Shown: positions 45,093 through 53,528 of the stretch, piece by piece
How positions within the stretch are numbered: position 1 is the first letter of the stretch
Layout of the letters: each line of letters opens with the position of its first letter
Origin: Endozoicomonas euniceicola
GTDB taxonomy: Bacteria > Pseudomonadota > Gammaproteobacteria > Pseudomonadales > Endozoicomonadaceae
Assembly: GCF_025562755.1 (NCBI RefSeq)
Contig: NZ_CP103300.1
Coordinates: 3,163,001 to 3,227,000, forward strand
Direction of reading: 5' to 3'
Length of the DNA stretch: 64,000 nucleotides
The notes under the pieces: generated by a model
Seen by the model: only the letters and a program-made list of their open reading frames with translations
Databases searched by the model: none
Told to the model about the DNA's origin: nothing
Translations under genes and position numbers: made by a program

Positions 45093-46265
45093 ATGCTGAG
45101 AGCCACCAAAGTACGAATCTATCCAACATCAGAGCAGGCGGAATTTCTGGACCGTCAGTTTGATGCTGTGCGGTTCGTATGGAACAAGGCCCTGGCTATT
45201 AAGGTTCATTATTACAAGGTTCGTGGGCAGAGCCTTTCTCCCAAAAAACACCTGAAGCCCTTGCTGGCAAAAGCCAAGAAAAGCCGAAAGTACTCATGGC
45301 TGAAAAACGCTGACTCTATTGCACTGCAACAGGCCACTATCAATCTGGATACGGCCTTTCAAAACTTTTTCAATCCCAAATTGCAGGCAAGATTTCCTCG
45401 CTTCAAGAAAAAGCATGGCAAGCAAAGTAGCTACCATTGTACGTCTGTCTCTGTGGGCGATAACTGGATAAAAATCCCCAAGTGCAAGCCCATAAAGGCT
45501 AAAGTGCATCGTGAAATAGTGGGTAAGGTGAAGTCTATCACCCTGAGCAGAACGCTAACCGGCAAGTATTTTGCCTCCATATTGGCTGATGATACCCAGG
45601 AACAACCAAAACAGATTGATAATCTTGAAGCTAATCAGGTTGTCGGTGTTGATATGGGGATTACTGATCTGGCTATCACCAGTACCGGCCATAAGACTGG
45701 CAATCCTCGCTTTCTGAAAAAAGCACAACGTAACCTGAAAAGAAAACAACAGGCTCTATCTCGCTGCAAGAAAGGCTCAAAAGGTAGGCACAAAGCCCGT
45801 TTATTGGTGGCAAAGGCGCATGAGCGTGTAGCCTTTGCCCGTAATGATTTTCAGCATAAGCTATCAAAACAACTCATCGACGAAAACCAAGCGGTAATTG
45901 TGGAGACACTGAAAGTTAAAAACATGCTCAAGAACAAGCGTCTTGCACGTTCTATTGCTGATGCTGGCTGGCACTCACTGATAACCAAACTCGAATACAA
46001 GGCAAAGCAGGAAGGTAAACATCTGGTGAAGATAGACCAGTGGTTTGCATCCTCTAAAACTTGCTCAGTCTGCGATTTGAAACAGGAAAAAATGCCATTG
46101 AGAATCCGATCATGGGAGTGTAGCTGTGGTGCTATCCATGACCGGGATATTAATGCAGCTCGCAATATCAAGAAGCAAGGCATATTGAAATTAAAGGCGG
46201 AAGGACTGTCCGTTTCTGCTGATGGAGGCTTGCGTAAATCCGGCATACTGTCGGTTGCTGCCTAA
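45093..46265 (+). CDS. tnpB: TnpB RNA-guided nuclease (copy D)
   Basis: 390 aa, full length with D187, E271, D352 and four zinc-ribbon cysteines. Differs from copy B at a handful of positions (KPIKAKVHR, GITDLAITS, a terminal SGILSVAA). GITDLAITS is probably the ancestral form because copies C and B each carry one different change. Predicted guide from the right flank at 46306: CTCATGTATCTTCATA. Confidence 0.93.
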   Translation: MLRATKVRIYPTSEQAEFLDRQFDAVRFVWNKALAIKVHYYKVRGQSLSPKKHLKPLLAKAKKSRKYSWLKNADSIALQQATINLDTAFQNFFNPKLQARFPRFKKKHGKQSSYHCTSVSVGDNWIKIPKCKPIKAKVHREIVGKVKSITLSRTLTGKYFASILADDTQEQPKQIDNLEANQVVGVDMGITDLAITSTGHKTGNPRFLKKAQRNLKRKQQALSRCKKGSKGRHKARLLVAKAHERVAFARNDFQHKLSKQLIDENQAVIVETLKVKNMLKNKRLARSIADAGWHSLITKLEYKAKQEGKHLVKIDQWFASSKTCSVCDLKQEKMPLRIRSWECSCGAIHDRDINAARNIKKQGILKLKAEGLSVSADGGLRKSGILSVAA

Positions 46266-46440
46266 GAAATCAGAAGCCTCACCCGATAGGGTGGGGAGCA
46301 GTCACCTCATGTATCTTCATACATTCACCTGAACCAGTGAAACCCTTGACAGACAAAGGCTCTGGAGAAACCAGAGCCATTCATCATAACTCGTATTAGC
46401 CGTTTGCGCTTGTGCGAATTTCAGGCTTGCATCTTGCTAA

Positions 46441-46562
46441 GGGGCGCAGCATTCAATAACTTACCGGGCTGTTGGCTTATGGCTATTAGCTGCTCATACA
46501 GCCAACCGCCAAAAGCCAACAGCCAACAGCCAACAGCGGTATATTATGTTCTGCTGCTTCCC
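46441..46562. mobile_element. MITE-like element M4 (122 bp), TAA target duplication
   Basis: Left end GGGGCGCAGCATTCAATAAC, right end GTTCTGCTGCTTCC, TAA at 46438-46440 and 46563-46565. Its core has three CAGCCAA-type heptamers near the right end where M3 has one, so copies differ in heptamer number. No ORF. Confidence 0.8.
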
Positions 46563-46582
46563 TAAGACTAAATCTCAGATAC

Positions 46583-46616
46583 AAAAAAGCCTGTAGTGCT
46601 TACTAACACTACAGGC
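46583..46616 (-). terminator. tRNA-Ile terminator displaced by IS66-type insertion
   Basis: GCCTGTAGTG and CACTACAGGC (46589-46616) form a perfect 10-bp stem with an 8-base loop, and the minus strand continues with TTTTTT. It would terminate transcription leaving the tRNA gene at 48435-48511. The IS66-type element inserted on its tRNA-proximal side, duplicating CTACAGGC. Confidence 0.75.
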
Positions 46617-48415
46617 GTAACTTTTCTACAAACCGCTTCAAAATTAGCAATTAAGACACCGCTTTTCCCTATTGTTGCCTCCAATTGTTATACCTTTGGC
46701 GGATCATGATTGCGCATTTCACAAAGCCGCTCCTCACTCATTAACCAGGGCAGATAAGGAGTGAGATCATTAGGTGGCTTCCTGCCATTTATGGCACAAG
46801 CCTCAAGATAGGCACCCAGCCAGATTTTTGGATTAATATCCCAAAGCTTTAGCGTCATAAAAACGCTGAATAGAAAAGCGGCTATATCAGCACTCCATAC
46901 GCTGCCAGAGCCGTAGTAATTCTTCCTGCCAACGACACCTGTGCGCAGTGCTTGCTCTGCAGCGTTGTTATCCATGGGGATACCGGGATCAGTGACAAAG
47001 CGGGTCAATCCTTCCCAGTGATTCTGTAGACTTTCGAGCACTTTTTTCGCTCTGACTCGCAGTTTAGGACGATTAAGTTCCTGAACCCTCTGGATTGCCA
47101 TCTGCTCTACCTGATGTTCAAGCCGTAACTGCTGTGTTGCTAGCTGCTCTGGTTCATCAAGCACTTCAAGTCGCTGACTATTAAGATGATATAAACGACC
47201 AATCCTGTTCACCCAGGTGGCGCTCCATTTCTCCAACTCCGGATCACCTCGTTGAGCGTCAATAAAATCCCGCCTGACGTGAGCCCAGCAGAAAGCTAAA
47301 TTAATAGACACCGCATCATTCGCAAGCTTTTTGTACGCTGAGTATCGGTCACACACCAGCGTTCCAGCCCCGTCACCAATGATCGACTCTGGTACGACAG
47401 CCGCACGGGTGTCAGCAATGCTGAAATAAACCGCCTGATCACAGAGAAATACCCAAAGCCAATGTTTGTGAGAACCTGTGGTCTCATGTGCCCAGCTGAT
47501 CCACCGGGTTTCATCAGCATGCCACTGATCGCTACTGGCGACGAATTCCCGAGTAGCTTCGGCAACCGGCTCAAAAAAGGGCGTTATAGCTTCCAGGCCA
47601 AAGGAGATGGTCGCCTGCGACAGTTCCAGTCCCTGAGTCTTATAAGACTCAAGTTGCCTGTTTATGGGGATGCCGTATGCGTACTTATTCAGCAACAGCT
47701 CCACCCAGACAGAAATACCAAGCTTTCCTTTGTTGATGAGTCTTGGTGGAGGTGGTGGAGTAGTAATATTGGGCGTTTCAGGGCACTGGCAAGTTTTTTG
47801 GTAATGCCTTCGGTGATAACGACGAACGTGAGCCTTAACTTCAACTTCAATTACGTCGCAGCTGTCGTCATTGAAAAAAGACTTGAATGGCCGGTGACAG
47901 ACTGTACAACACTGTTTGTCCACTGGTAAGTCTACAGACTCATGAACCACTGGCAGGTTGTTGTGAAGATGGCGACCAGAGCCGGGGACTCCGGGCTGGT
48001 GACCTCGTTTTCGATTTGAAGGTGGCCGGGTAGTATTGCCACTTTTCTTTGAAGAAGAACTGGTCTTCTCTGATTTACGACCGAAAAGCAAGTGCTTCAT
48101 GTGTGCCAGTTCTGATTTCAGATCAGCGACCTGGGTGTTCAACCCAGCCATTTCGGCTTTATGCTGAGCGATAAGAGAGGCATTTTTAGCCAATACTTTT
48201 TTCTCTCGGCCACAGGCCGCCTTCCACATGGCATGCCAGAGGTTGGCCTGCTGTTTTAGCTGGATGTGTTCCTGCTTGGTGAGGATGACCTGCGAGGTAG
48301 CAAAGGGGGCAGGCAGTAATGCAGGTGTTGTGCCTGATCCTGAAACATGAGCATTTTGCATACTCTAAAAGTAGACGACTTTGAGCTTATGTTTAGTGGT
48401 TTGTAGAAAAGTTAC
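46617..48415 (-). mobile_element. IS66-family element (1799 bp), intact with 8-bp target duplication
   Basis: Terminal inverted repeats GTAACTTTTCTACAAACC at the left (46617) and its reverse complement at the right (ending 48415), with the GTAA start typical of IS66. CTACAGGC flanks both sides (46609-46616 and 48416-48423), the 8-bp duplication expected for this family. Only one ORF, without the tnpA/tnpB accessory genes, as in the single-gene (ISBst12-like) subgroup. Confidence 0.93.
46688..48361 (-). CDS. IS66-family transposase (TnpC type)
   Basis: 557 aa. N-terminal leucine-zipper-like region (about 50-90), LLFGRKSEKTSS, a zinc-binding CCTVCHRPF...CQCPE segment, then the DDE core: SSDQWHADETRWISW, GTLVCDRYSAYKKL, FCWAHVRRDFIDAQ and PMDNNAAEQALRTGVVGRKN. 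The C-terminal IS66 domain (LLSVFMTLKLWDINP-like) is complete. Appears functional. Confidence 0.95.
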   Translation of the reverse strand: MQNAHVSGSGTTPALLPAPFATSQVILTKQEHIQLKQQANLWHAMWKAACGREKKVLAKNASLIAQHKAEMAGLNTQVADLKSELAHMKHLLFGRKSEKTSSSSKKSGNTTRPPSNRKRGHQPGVPGSGRHLHNNLPVVHESVDLPVDKQCCTVCHRPFKSFFNDDSCDVIEVEVKAHVRRYHRRHYQKTCQCPETPNITTPPPPPRLINKGKLGISVWVELLLNKYAYGIPINRQLESYKTQGLELSQATISFGLEAITPFFEPVAEATREFVASSDQWHADETRWISWAHETTGSHKHWLWVFLCDQAVYFSIADTRAAVVPESIIGDGAGTLVCDRYSAYKKLANDAVSINLAFCWAHVRRDFIDAQRGDPELEKWSATWVNRIGRLYHLNSQRLEVLDEPEQLATQQLRLEHQVEQMAIQRVQELNRPKLRVRAKKVLESLQNHWEGLTRFVTDPGIPMDNNAAEQALRTGVVGRKNYYGSGSVWSADIAAFLFSVFMTLKLWDINPKIWLGAYLEACAINGRKPPNDLTPYLPWLMSEERLCEMRNHDPPKV

Positions 48416-48434
48416 CTACAGGCTTTGAAAAATA

Positions 48435-48511
48435 TGGTGGGCCCAGCAGGACTTGAACCTGCGACCAATCGATTATGAGTCGACTGCTCTAACCAACTGA
48501 GCTATGGGCCC
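48435..48511 (-). tRNA. ileX: tRNA-Ile(CAU), the AUA-reading tRNA (tRNA-Ile2)
   Basis: 77 nt with encoded CCA. Acceptor stem GGGCCCA/TGGGCCC, D-arm AGCTCAGTTGGTTAGAGC, anticodon loop CTCATAA (anticodon CAT), variable loop, T-arm GCAGGTTCAAGTCCTGC. The anticodon arm and T-arm resemble E. coli tRNA-Ile2 (GACTCATAATCG, TTGGTCGC, GGTTCAAGTCC) more than elongator tRNA-Met, so C34 would be modified to lysidine. Methionine elongator identity is the alternative. Confidence 0.85.
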
Positions 48512-48643
48512 ACAGCGGTGATGAATTATAAGCATATAAATGCCTTAACGCCAACCCTCTGATTTCACGTAACTTTATAAAAATTGACTGAATGGCCGAA
48601 AGCATAACTTAAGGTGGAAAACTGGTGGTACTCCCGGCTTGTT

Positions 48644-49342
48644 ATGCTAGCTCGTTTTATATTCAATGTTCTGATGGTCTGCACGCTTTCACTGGCTCTT
48701 GCCAGTGAGTTTTATGTGAGCCAGAAACTGCTGGATAATGTCCAGAAACTCTATGGCGACATGGCAGTCAGGCGCATGCACGCCTGGCAGGACTTGCTGG
48801 AAAATAGCCGCAGGCTGCCAGAGAGAGAAAAGCTGGAAAAGGTGAATATCTTCTTTAACCGACTGGAGTTTGGAACCGACCTGCAACACTGGGGTAAAGA
48901 GGACTTCTGGGCAACGCCTGTTGAGTTTCTTGCCAGTGGTGGCGGCGATTGTGAGGACTTTTCCATTGCCAAATACTTTACCCTCCGGGAGCTGGGCGTG
49001 GCCGATGAGCGGTTGCGAATTACTTACGTTAAAGCGTTAAGAATCAACCAGGCGCATATGGTGCTGACCTATTACCCGGAAAAGGGGAAAGAACCTCTGA
49101 TTCTGGATAACCTTGAAGGCAAAATACTGCCTGCCCGTGAGCGCAAAGACCTGAAGCCAGTGTATAACTTTAATGGTGATGGCTTGTGGATTGCCCGCCA
49201 GAGGGGTAAAGGTGTAAGAGTAGGAAAGGCTGAACGGATCAGCCTGTGGATGGAGCTGAGAGAGCGGTTCAGCGATGAGTTAAGCGAAAAGAAAAAGCTT
49301 GAGGCCAGAAAGCCTGGACCGACTACAGGGGCAAAACCATGA
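48644..49342 (+). CDS. lapG: Periplasmic transglutaminase-like cysteine protease LapG
   Basis: 232 aa with a signal peptide (FIFNVLMVCTLSLALASEF) and the BTLCP catalytic triad C103 (GGGDCEDFSIAK), H138 (QAHMVLTYY) and D155 (LILDNLEG). LapG cuts the N-terminus of large RTX adhesins to release biofilm cells and is held inactive by LapD (family knowledge). The start is uncertain: ATG 48644 fits the signal peptide, GTG 48614 is longer. Overlaps lapD by ATGA. The adhesin gene is not in the window. Confidence 0.92.
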   Translation: MLARFIFNVLMVCTLSLALASEFYVSQKLLDNVQKLYGDMAVRRMHAWQDLLENSRRLPEREKLEKVNIFFNRLEFGTDLQHWGKEDFWATPVEFLASGGGDCEDFSIAKYFTLRELGVADERLRITYVKALRINQAHMVLTYYPEKGKEPLILDNLEGKILPARERKDLKPVYNFNGDGLWIARQRGKGVRVGKAERISLWMELRERFSDELSEKKKLEARKPGPTTGAKP

Positions 49343-51288
49343 CTTTACTCAGGGAACTGGCGTTATATCTGACCCTACTGCTATTCCTGCTGTTTTCGGG
49401 TAGCTTGGTCATGAATATCAACGATGCCCGCAGCTATTTACAGGATCAGCTGGAGTCCCATGCCCAGGACACGGCGACTTCCCTTGGAGTGGCTATTGCG
49501 GCGACGGAGCCGGATAACACCGCTGCCATTGACTCTATGGTGGATGCGGTTTTTGACCGGGGCTACTACCGGTTAATTCAATTTATCGATCAAAACGGCA
49601 ACATCATCGTCAGCAGTCAGCACGAGGTGCAACTGGATGATGTCCCTCTGTGGTTTATCAACCTGATTGACCTTGAAGCACCAAGGGTCGTGTCTGAAGT
49701 GAACCGGGGCTGGCTGCCTGCCGGGACTATCTATGTCGCAAGCCATCCCGGTTATGCCTATCGAAGTTTGTGGAATAAAACCCGGAACGGTGTCTGGTTG
49801 TTTGGTTTTGGGTTGCTGCTGGCTATTCTGGGATTGAACATTTTCCTGCGCATCGTGCTTCGTCCTTTGAAAAAGCTTGAAAAACAGGCGGACGCTATTT
49901 GTCAGCGATCCTTTGTTCAGCAGGAGGTGTTACCGAAAACCAAAGACCTCCGGCTTGTTGTTGAAGCGATGAACCGAATGGCGGGCAAACTGGAAGAGCA
50001 GTTTGCTGAAAAACTGGTACTGACGGAGGAGTTGCGCAAGCGATCTGTTAAAGATGCCCTGACCGGCATTCTGAATCGTCGCGCTTTTGATGACCGTGTG
50101 GCCAATGTTTTGCAGGATGAGGAGCGTGGGGAATTTGGCGGTAGTTTGTTAATGGCACAGGTTTCCGGGCTGGACAGCTTTAATAAGAAAAATGGGCGGA
50201 ACGCAGCCGACCTGCTACTGGTTGATATTGCCAACCGAATCCGCAAAACGGTTGAACCCTGGCCGGAAGCCATCGTTGGTCGTCGCAGTGGTACGGTGTT
50301 TTGTGTTTTTGTTCATGCCTGTGATCTGGCGCAGAACCGTCGGATCACTGAAGCCTGTTTCAGGGCGGTGGCTTCGCTGCCTTTCTTTCTCAGTGAAGAA
50401 GGAAATGACCGCCTGCACATTGCTGCGGTCACCCACCTGGGCAGAACCAGAGCGGATGAAATGTTGCAGCAGGCGGATCAGCTACTTCGAGACCTTCAGC
50501 ATCAGGCCGCCAGTAAATGGGACGTCAAACAGATCGATGGCAATAGCCCTCAGCCTTATAACCAGTGGAGTGAAGGTAACTGGCAGGAATCGTTGAAGCA
50601 GGTGTTGAAAGGACAGGAAGTGGAGCTGTTTTACCAGACGGTCTACGACATGAACCAGCAACCGCTTTTCAGAGAGGTGTTTGCCCGGTTACGACTGTTA
50701 GGTGAACTGGCTTCGGCTACAGCTTTTCTGCCCATCGTGGAACGGTTTGACCTTCATGTTGACTTTGACAAAGTCGTCTTTGAGGTATTGGTGTTACACC
50801 TGCAAAAAGATGACAGTGATACCCGCTATTGCGTGAACCTTTCCCCCCGCTCTTTATTGGATGAAGCGTTTTATCAATGGTTGCTGGATACCTTAAAAGC
50901 GCTGCCTGAGGTGACCGCAAGGCTGATTCTCGAAGTGCCGGAACGAACCGTGATAATGGCAGGCAGAGAAATGCCAGCGCTTGTCAAACGTCTGGTACAG
51001 ACCGGTTGTCGTCTTTCCATCGATCATTTTGGTATTGCCAGCCGATCCATGACCAGCCTGCATGAACTGGAGCTGGATTATATCAAGATAGATGGCAGCT
51101 TTGTGCGGGGTATCTGCAATAATCAGGGCAATCAGTTTTATATCCGAACGCTGGCTATGCTGGCCAAAAGCCGCGACATCACATTGCTGGCACAGGACGT
51201 CGAACAGAAAGAGGATTGGCAGAAATTACGCGAAATGGGTGTTGAGGGCGGACAGGGATATTATCTGGGACGCCCCCAGAGGCTTTGA
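49339..51288 (+). CDS. lapD: c-di-GMP receptor LapD (degenerate GGDEF-EAL)
   Basis: 649 aa. An N-terminal membrane span, a periplasmic LapD/MoxY output domain (about 25-150), a second span (VWLFGFGLLLAILGLNIF), HAMP, GGDEF and EAL domains. The GGDEF site reads RRSGT and the EAL motif reads REVFARL, so both are catalytically dead, as in LapD, which binds c-di-GMP with the EAL-like domain and sequesters LapG. Co-translated with lapG. Confidence 0.93.
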   Translation: MTLLRELALYLTLLLFLLFSGSLVMNINDARSYLQDQLESHAQDTATSLGVAIAATEPDNTAAIDSMVDAVFDRGYYRLIQFIDQNGNIIVSSQHEVQLDDVPLWFINLIDLEAPRVVSEVNRGWLPAGTIYVASHPGYAYRSLWNKTRNGVWLFGFGLLLAILGLNIFLRIVLRPLKKLEKQADAICQRSFVQQEVLPKTKDLRLVVEAMNRMAGKLEEQFAEKLVLTEELRKRSVKDALTGILNRRAFDDRVANVLQDEERGEFGGSLLMAQVSGLDSFNKKNGRNAADLLLVDIANRIRKTVEPWPEAIVGRRSGTVFCVFVHACDLAQNRRITEACFRAVASLPFFLSEEGNDRLHIAAVTHLGRTRADEMLQQADQLLRDLQHQAASKWDVKQIDGNSPQPYNQWSEGNWQESLKQVLKGQEVELFYQTVYDMNQQPLFREVFARLRLLGELASATAFLPIVERFDLHVDFDKVVFEVLVLHLQKDDSDTRYCVNLSPRSLLDEAFYQWLLDTLKALPEVTARLILEVPERTVIMAGREMPALVKRLVQTGCRLSIDHFGIASRSMTSLHELELDYIKIDGSFVRGICNNQGNQFYIRTLAMLAKSRDITLLAQDVEQKEDWQKLREMGVEGGQGYYLGRPQRL

Positions 51289-51355
51289 AACACTCGCCCT
51301 CTGTGCGTGAATAGAGGATAATGCGCCTTACGGCTGGAATGGTGGTGAGGACATT

Positions 51356-52453
51356 ATGGCTCTGGATGAGATCAAAGAGCGCATTTCGACAACAATGCTG
51401 AAAATAACAGATAAGTTACGTAGTTGCAGTTTTTCGGGCACCTTCGCTAACTCACTAAATGGAATAAAGAAAAAAATTAGCGGCAGGGGAGCAGCAGGCA
51501 TTCTGACTGTCATTGTCGTGTTTTTTTCCGCACTGAGTATTTACTGGAGTATTCCTCCCAAGCCATTTTCTGTTCGTGAAAACGCAGAACTGCTGGCTCA
51601 GGCCAGTGGTGAGCAGGTGGTGACCGGTTACACCACAACCGCAACCTTGTATCGTCTGGCAGAGACACTGCTGACCAAGCGTGGTGGCTATATCCGCAAT
51701 GACATTATGCCGCCCGGAGTGTTTCTCGATAATATGCCGAACTGGGAACTGGGTGTTCTGATACAGGTACGCGACATGGCCAGGGCTTTACGCAAGGATA
51801 TGAGCCGCTCCCAGTCGCAGTCCCGTGAAGACGCTGATCTTGCCATTGCCGAGCCGCAGTTCAATTTTGATTCTAAAAGCTGGATTCTGCCGTCCAGTGA
51901 AAAAGAGTACCAGCGAGGCATCGACAAGCTCGAAAGCTACATGAACCGCTTGCCCAGCAAGGAAGACCCGGCACAGTTTTACGCCAGGGCAGATAACCTG
52001 ACCCGCTGGCTGTCCGATGTTGAAACCCGTCTGGGTAGCCTTTCCCAGCGTTTAAGTGCCAGCGTTGGCAAGCCCCGGCTGAATACGGATCTGGCGGGCG
52101 ATGCTGCCGCCCAGCAGTCAACGGTTATGGACGATGTGGTGGATGTGAAAACCCCGTGGAATAAAATTGATGATATTTTCTTTGAAAGCCGTGGCACTGC
52201 CTATGCGCTGATTCATCTGCTGAAGGCCGTGGAAATTGATTTTTCTGACGTACTGGAAAAGAAAAATGCTACCGTCAGTCTGCGGCAGATTATTCGTGAG
52301 CTGGAAGCGACCCAGGAATGGGTCTGGAGTCCGGTCATTCTGAATGGCAGTGGTTTTGGTATTCTGGCTAACCACTCGCTGGTTATGGCCAATTATATTT
52401 CCCGTGCCAATGCCGCGATTATCGACCTGCGTCGTTTGCTGGAACAGGGCTGA
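51356..52453 (+). CDS. DUF2333 family membrane-anchored protein
   Basis: 365 aa with one N-terminal membrane span (AAGILTVIVVFFSALSIYW, residues about 46-64) and a large periplasmic helical part. PPGVFLDNMPNWELGVLIQV is the family signature. Function unknown. It lies 67 bp after lapD on the same strand, a recurring neighbourhood in pseudomonad relatives, and is followed by a strong palindrome. Confidence 0.85.
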   Translation: MALDEIKERISTTMLKITDKLRSCSFSGTFANSLNGIKKKISGRGAAGILTVIVVFFSALSIYWSIPPKPFSVRENAELLAQASGEQVVTGYTTTATLYRLAETLLTKRGGYIRNDIMPPGVFLDNMPNWELGVLIQVRDMARALRKDMSRSQSQSREDADLAIAEPQFNFDSKSWILPSSEKEYQRGIDKLESYMNRLPSKEDPAQFYARADNLTRWLSDVETRLGSLSQRLSASVGKPRLNTDLAGDAAAQQSTVMDDVVDVKTPWNKIDDIFFESRGTAYALIHLLKAVEIDFSDVLEKKNATVSLRQIIRELEATQEWVWSPVILNGSGFGILANHSLVMANYISRANAAIIDLRRLLEQG

Positions 52454-52471
52454 TAACCCACCCCTCAGGAC

Positions 52472-52497
52472 AACAGAGGCTCCCGGGAGCCTCTGTT
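52472..52497 (+). terminator. Perfect palindrome after the DUF2333 gene
   Basis: A 26-bp perfect inverted repeat (arms AACAGAGGCTCCC) lies 18 bp after the stop. The stem is very stable; the following CAATGTTTCC gives only a weak T tract, so it is probably a terminator of moderate strength. Confidence 0.6.
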
Positions 52498-52533
52498 CAA
52501 TGTTTCCGAATCATCATTCTTTTAAGGTGCCTT

Positions 52534-53127
52534 ATGTCTGCTGACAATCTGAAGCAGCAAATCGAGTTTATTAATGAGCTGGATAAGCTCAAGTCGGTTT
52601 ATCGCCAGACCATGGTGAAATCGGAAAACAGTCGGCAGGAAAACAGTGCTGAACACAGCTGGCATATTGCCATGATGGCAACACTGCTGATGGATTATGT
52701 TCATAAACCGGTGGATATTCACCGTGTTGTCACCATGCTGCTGATTCACGATATCGTCGAGATCGATGCGGGTGACGCTTTTGTTTTTGACGCTGAACAG
52801 GTGGCTGGTCAGGAAGAGAAAGAAATCAAGGCGGCTGAACGCCTGTTTGGTCTGCTGCCAGACTGTCAGCGTGACTACATTATGGAGCTATGGCAGGAGT
52901 TTGAAGCGCTGGAAACCGACGATGCCCGTTTTGCTAAAGGGATAGACTGTATGCAGCCGCTGCTGCTGAATATGGACAACAACGGCGGCAGCTGGGCAAA
53001 ACATTCCATCAGTCGTGCCCAGGTATTGAAGCGTAACCAGTACCTGGAAACACTGGCCCCTGAACTTTGGGAATATGCGTTAAGCCAGATTGATCTGGCG
53101 GTAGAAAAAGGTTGGCTGAAACCTTAG
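52534..53127 (+). CDS. HD domain hydrolase (HDDC2/YfbR-like nucleotidase type)
   Basis: 197 aa. Metal ligands of the HD fold: H in NSAEHSWHIAMMA, HD in LLIHDIVEIDAGD and D in FAKGIDCMQPLLLN. The pattern is that of the HDDC2/YfbR branch, whose members remove phosphate from (deoxy)nucleoside monophosphates. Substrate not tested. Just before yciH, with 10 bp between them. Confidence 0.85.
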   Translation: MSADNLKQQIEFINELDKLKSVYRQTMVKSENSRQENSAEHSWHIAMMATLLMDYVHKPVDIHRVVTMLLIHDIVEIDAGDAFVFDAEQVAGQEEKEIKAAERLFGLLPDCQRDYIMELWQEFEALETDDARFAKGIDCMQPLLLNMDNNGGSWAKHSISRAQVLKRNQYLETLAPELWEYALSQIDLAVEKGWLKP

Positions 53128-53137
53128 GAATTTGAGT

Positions 53138-53455
53138 ATGAGCAACAGCAGACTGGTTTATTCAACCGACGTTGGCCGTGTCAAAGAAGATAAGCCGGAA
53201 CAGGAAGTGGTTGGCGACGGTAACGTCCGTGTGCGTCCGGAAAAAAAAGGGCGTGGGGGTAAAACCGTGACCGTGATCAGTGGTTTACCCCTGGCAGGCA
53301 ATGACCTGAAAGCCTTTGCCAAAAAACTGAAAAAACGGGCTGGCGGTGGCGGTTCGGTGAAAGAGGGCAATATTGAGCTGCAAGGTGATCATGTGGACGT
53401 TATGGTGGACGTTCTGAAAAAAGAAGGTTACGACGCCAGGCGCTCCGGGGGGTAA
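53138..53455 (+). CDS. yciH: SUI1/eIF1-like translation factor YciH
   Basis: 105 aa with the SUI1 fold: RVRPEKKGRGGKTVTVISGL, LKAFAKKLKKRAGGGGSVK and NIELQGDHVDVMVDVLKKEG. Bacterial YciH modulates the accuracy of start codon choice. ATG 53138 has AGGAA seven bases upstream; TTG 53132 is rejected. Last conserved gene before the coiled-coil array. Confidence 0.93.
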   Translation: MSNSRLVYSTDVGRVKEDKPEQEVVGDGNVRVRPEKKGRGGKTVTVISGLPLAGNDLKAFAKKLKKRAGGGGSVKEGNIELQGDHVDVMVDVLKKEGYDARRSGG

Positions 53456-53495
53456 AATCCACTTTTACTGGAACTAATTACGCCTGTCCATGTCT

Positions 53496-53521
53496 CTTAA
53501 ATATTGAATTCATTTAAGGGA
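53496..53521 (+). promoter_or_regulatory. Conserved leader with hairpin overlapping the ribosome binding site (CC1)
   Basis: CTTAAAT (53496-53502) and ATTTAAG (53512-53518) are inverted arms whose 3' arm runs into the AAGGGA ribosome binding site of CC1. The same leader (ATGTCTCTTAAATATTGAAT, then ATTTAAGGGACTAA) is found before CC3, and its second half before CC4. This may control translation of the family. Confidence 0.5.
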
Positions 53522-53528
53522 CTAAAAC

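Larger units (their letters stand above)
44529..46305 (+). mobile_element. IS605-type element, copy D (1777 bp)
   Basis: Same length and ends as copies B and C: TTAG at 44525-44528 outside the left end, GGGGAGCAGTCAC at the right end (46305). It interrupts the 5' end of the DUF2442 gene. Only a few substitutions separate it from B and C, so the three copies spread recently. Confidence 0.9.

Noticed and set aside
46306..46440. DUF4160 partner gene on the far side of IS copy D
   Set aside because: No frame in this stretch resembles DUF4160; it holds only a GGCTCTGG/CCAGAGCC hairpin at 46358-46378.
48435..48511. Elongator tRNA-Met as identity of the CAT-anticodon tRNA
   Set aside because: Anticodon arm, variable region and T-arm fit tRNA-Ile2 better; kept only as an alternative.
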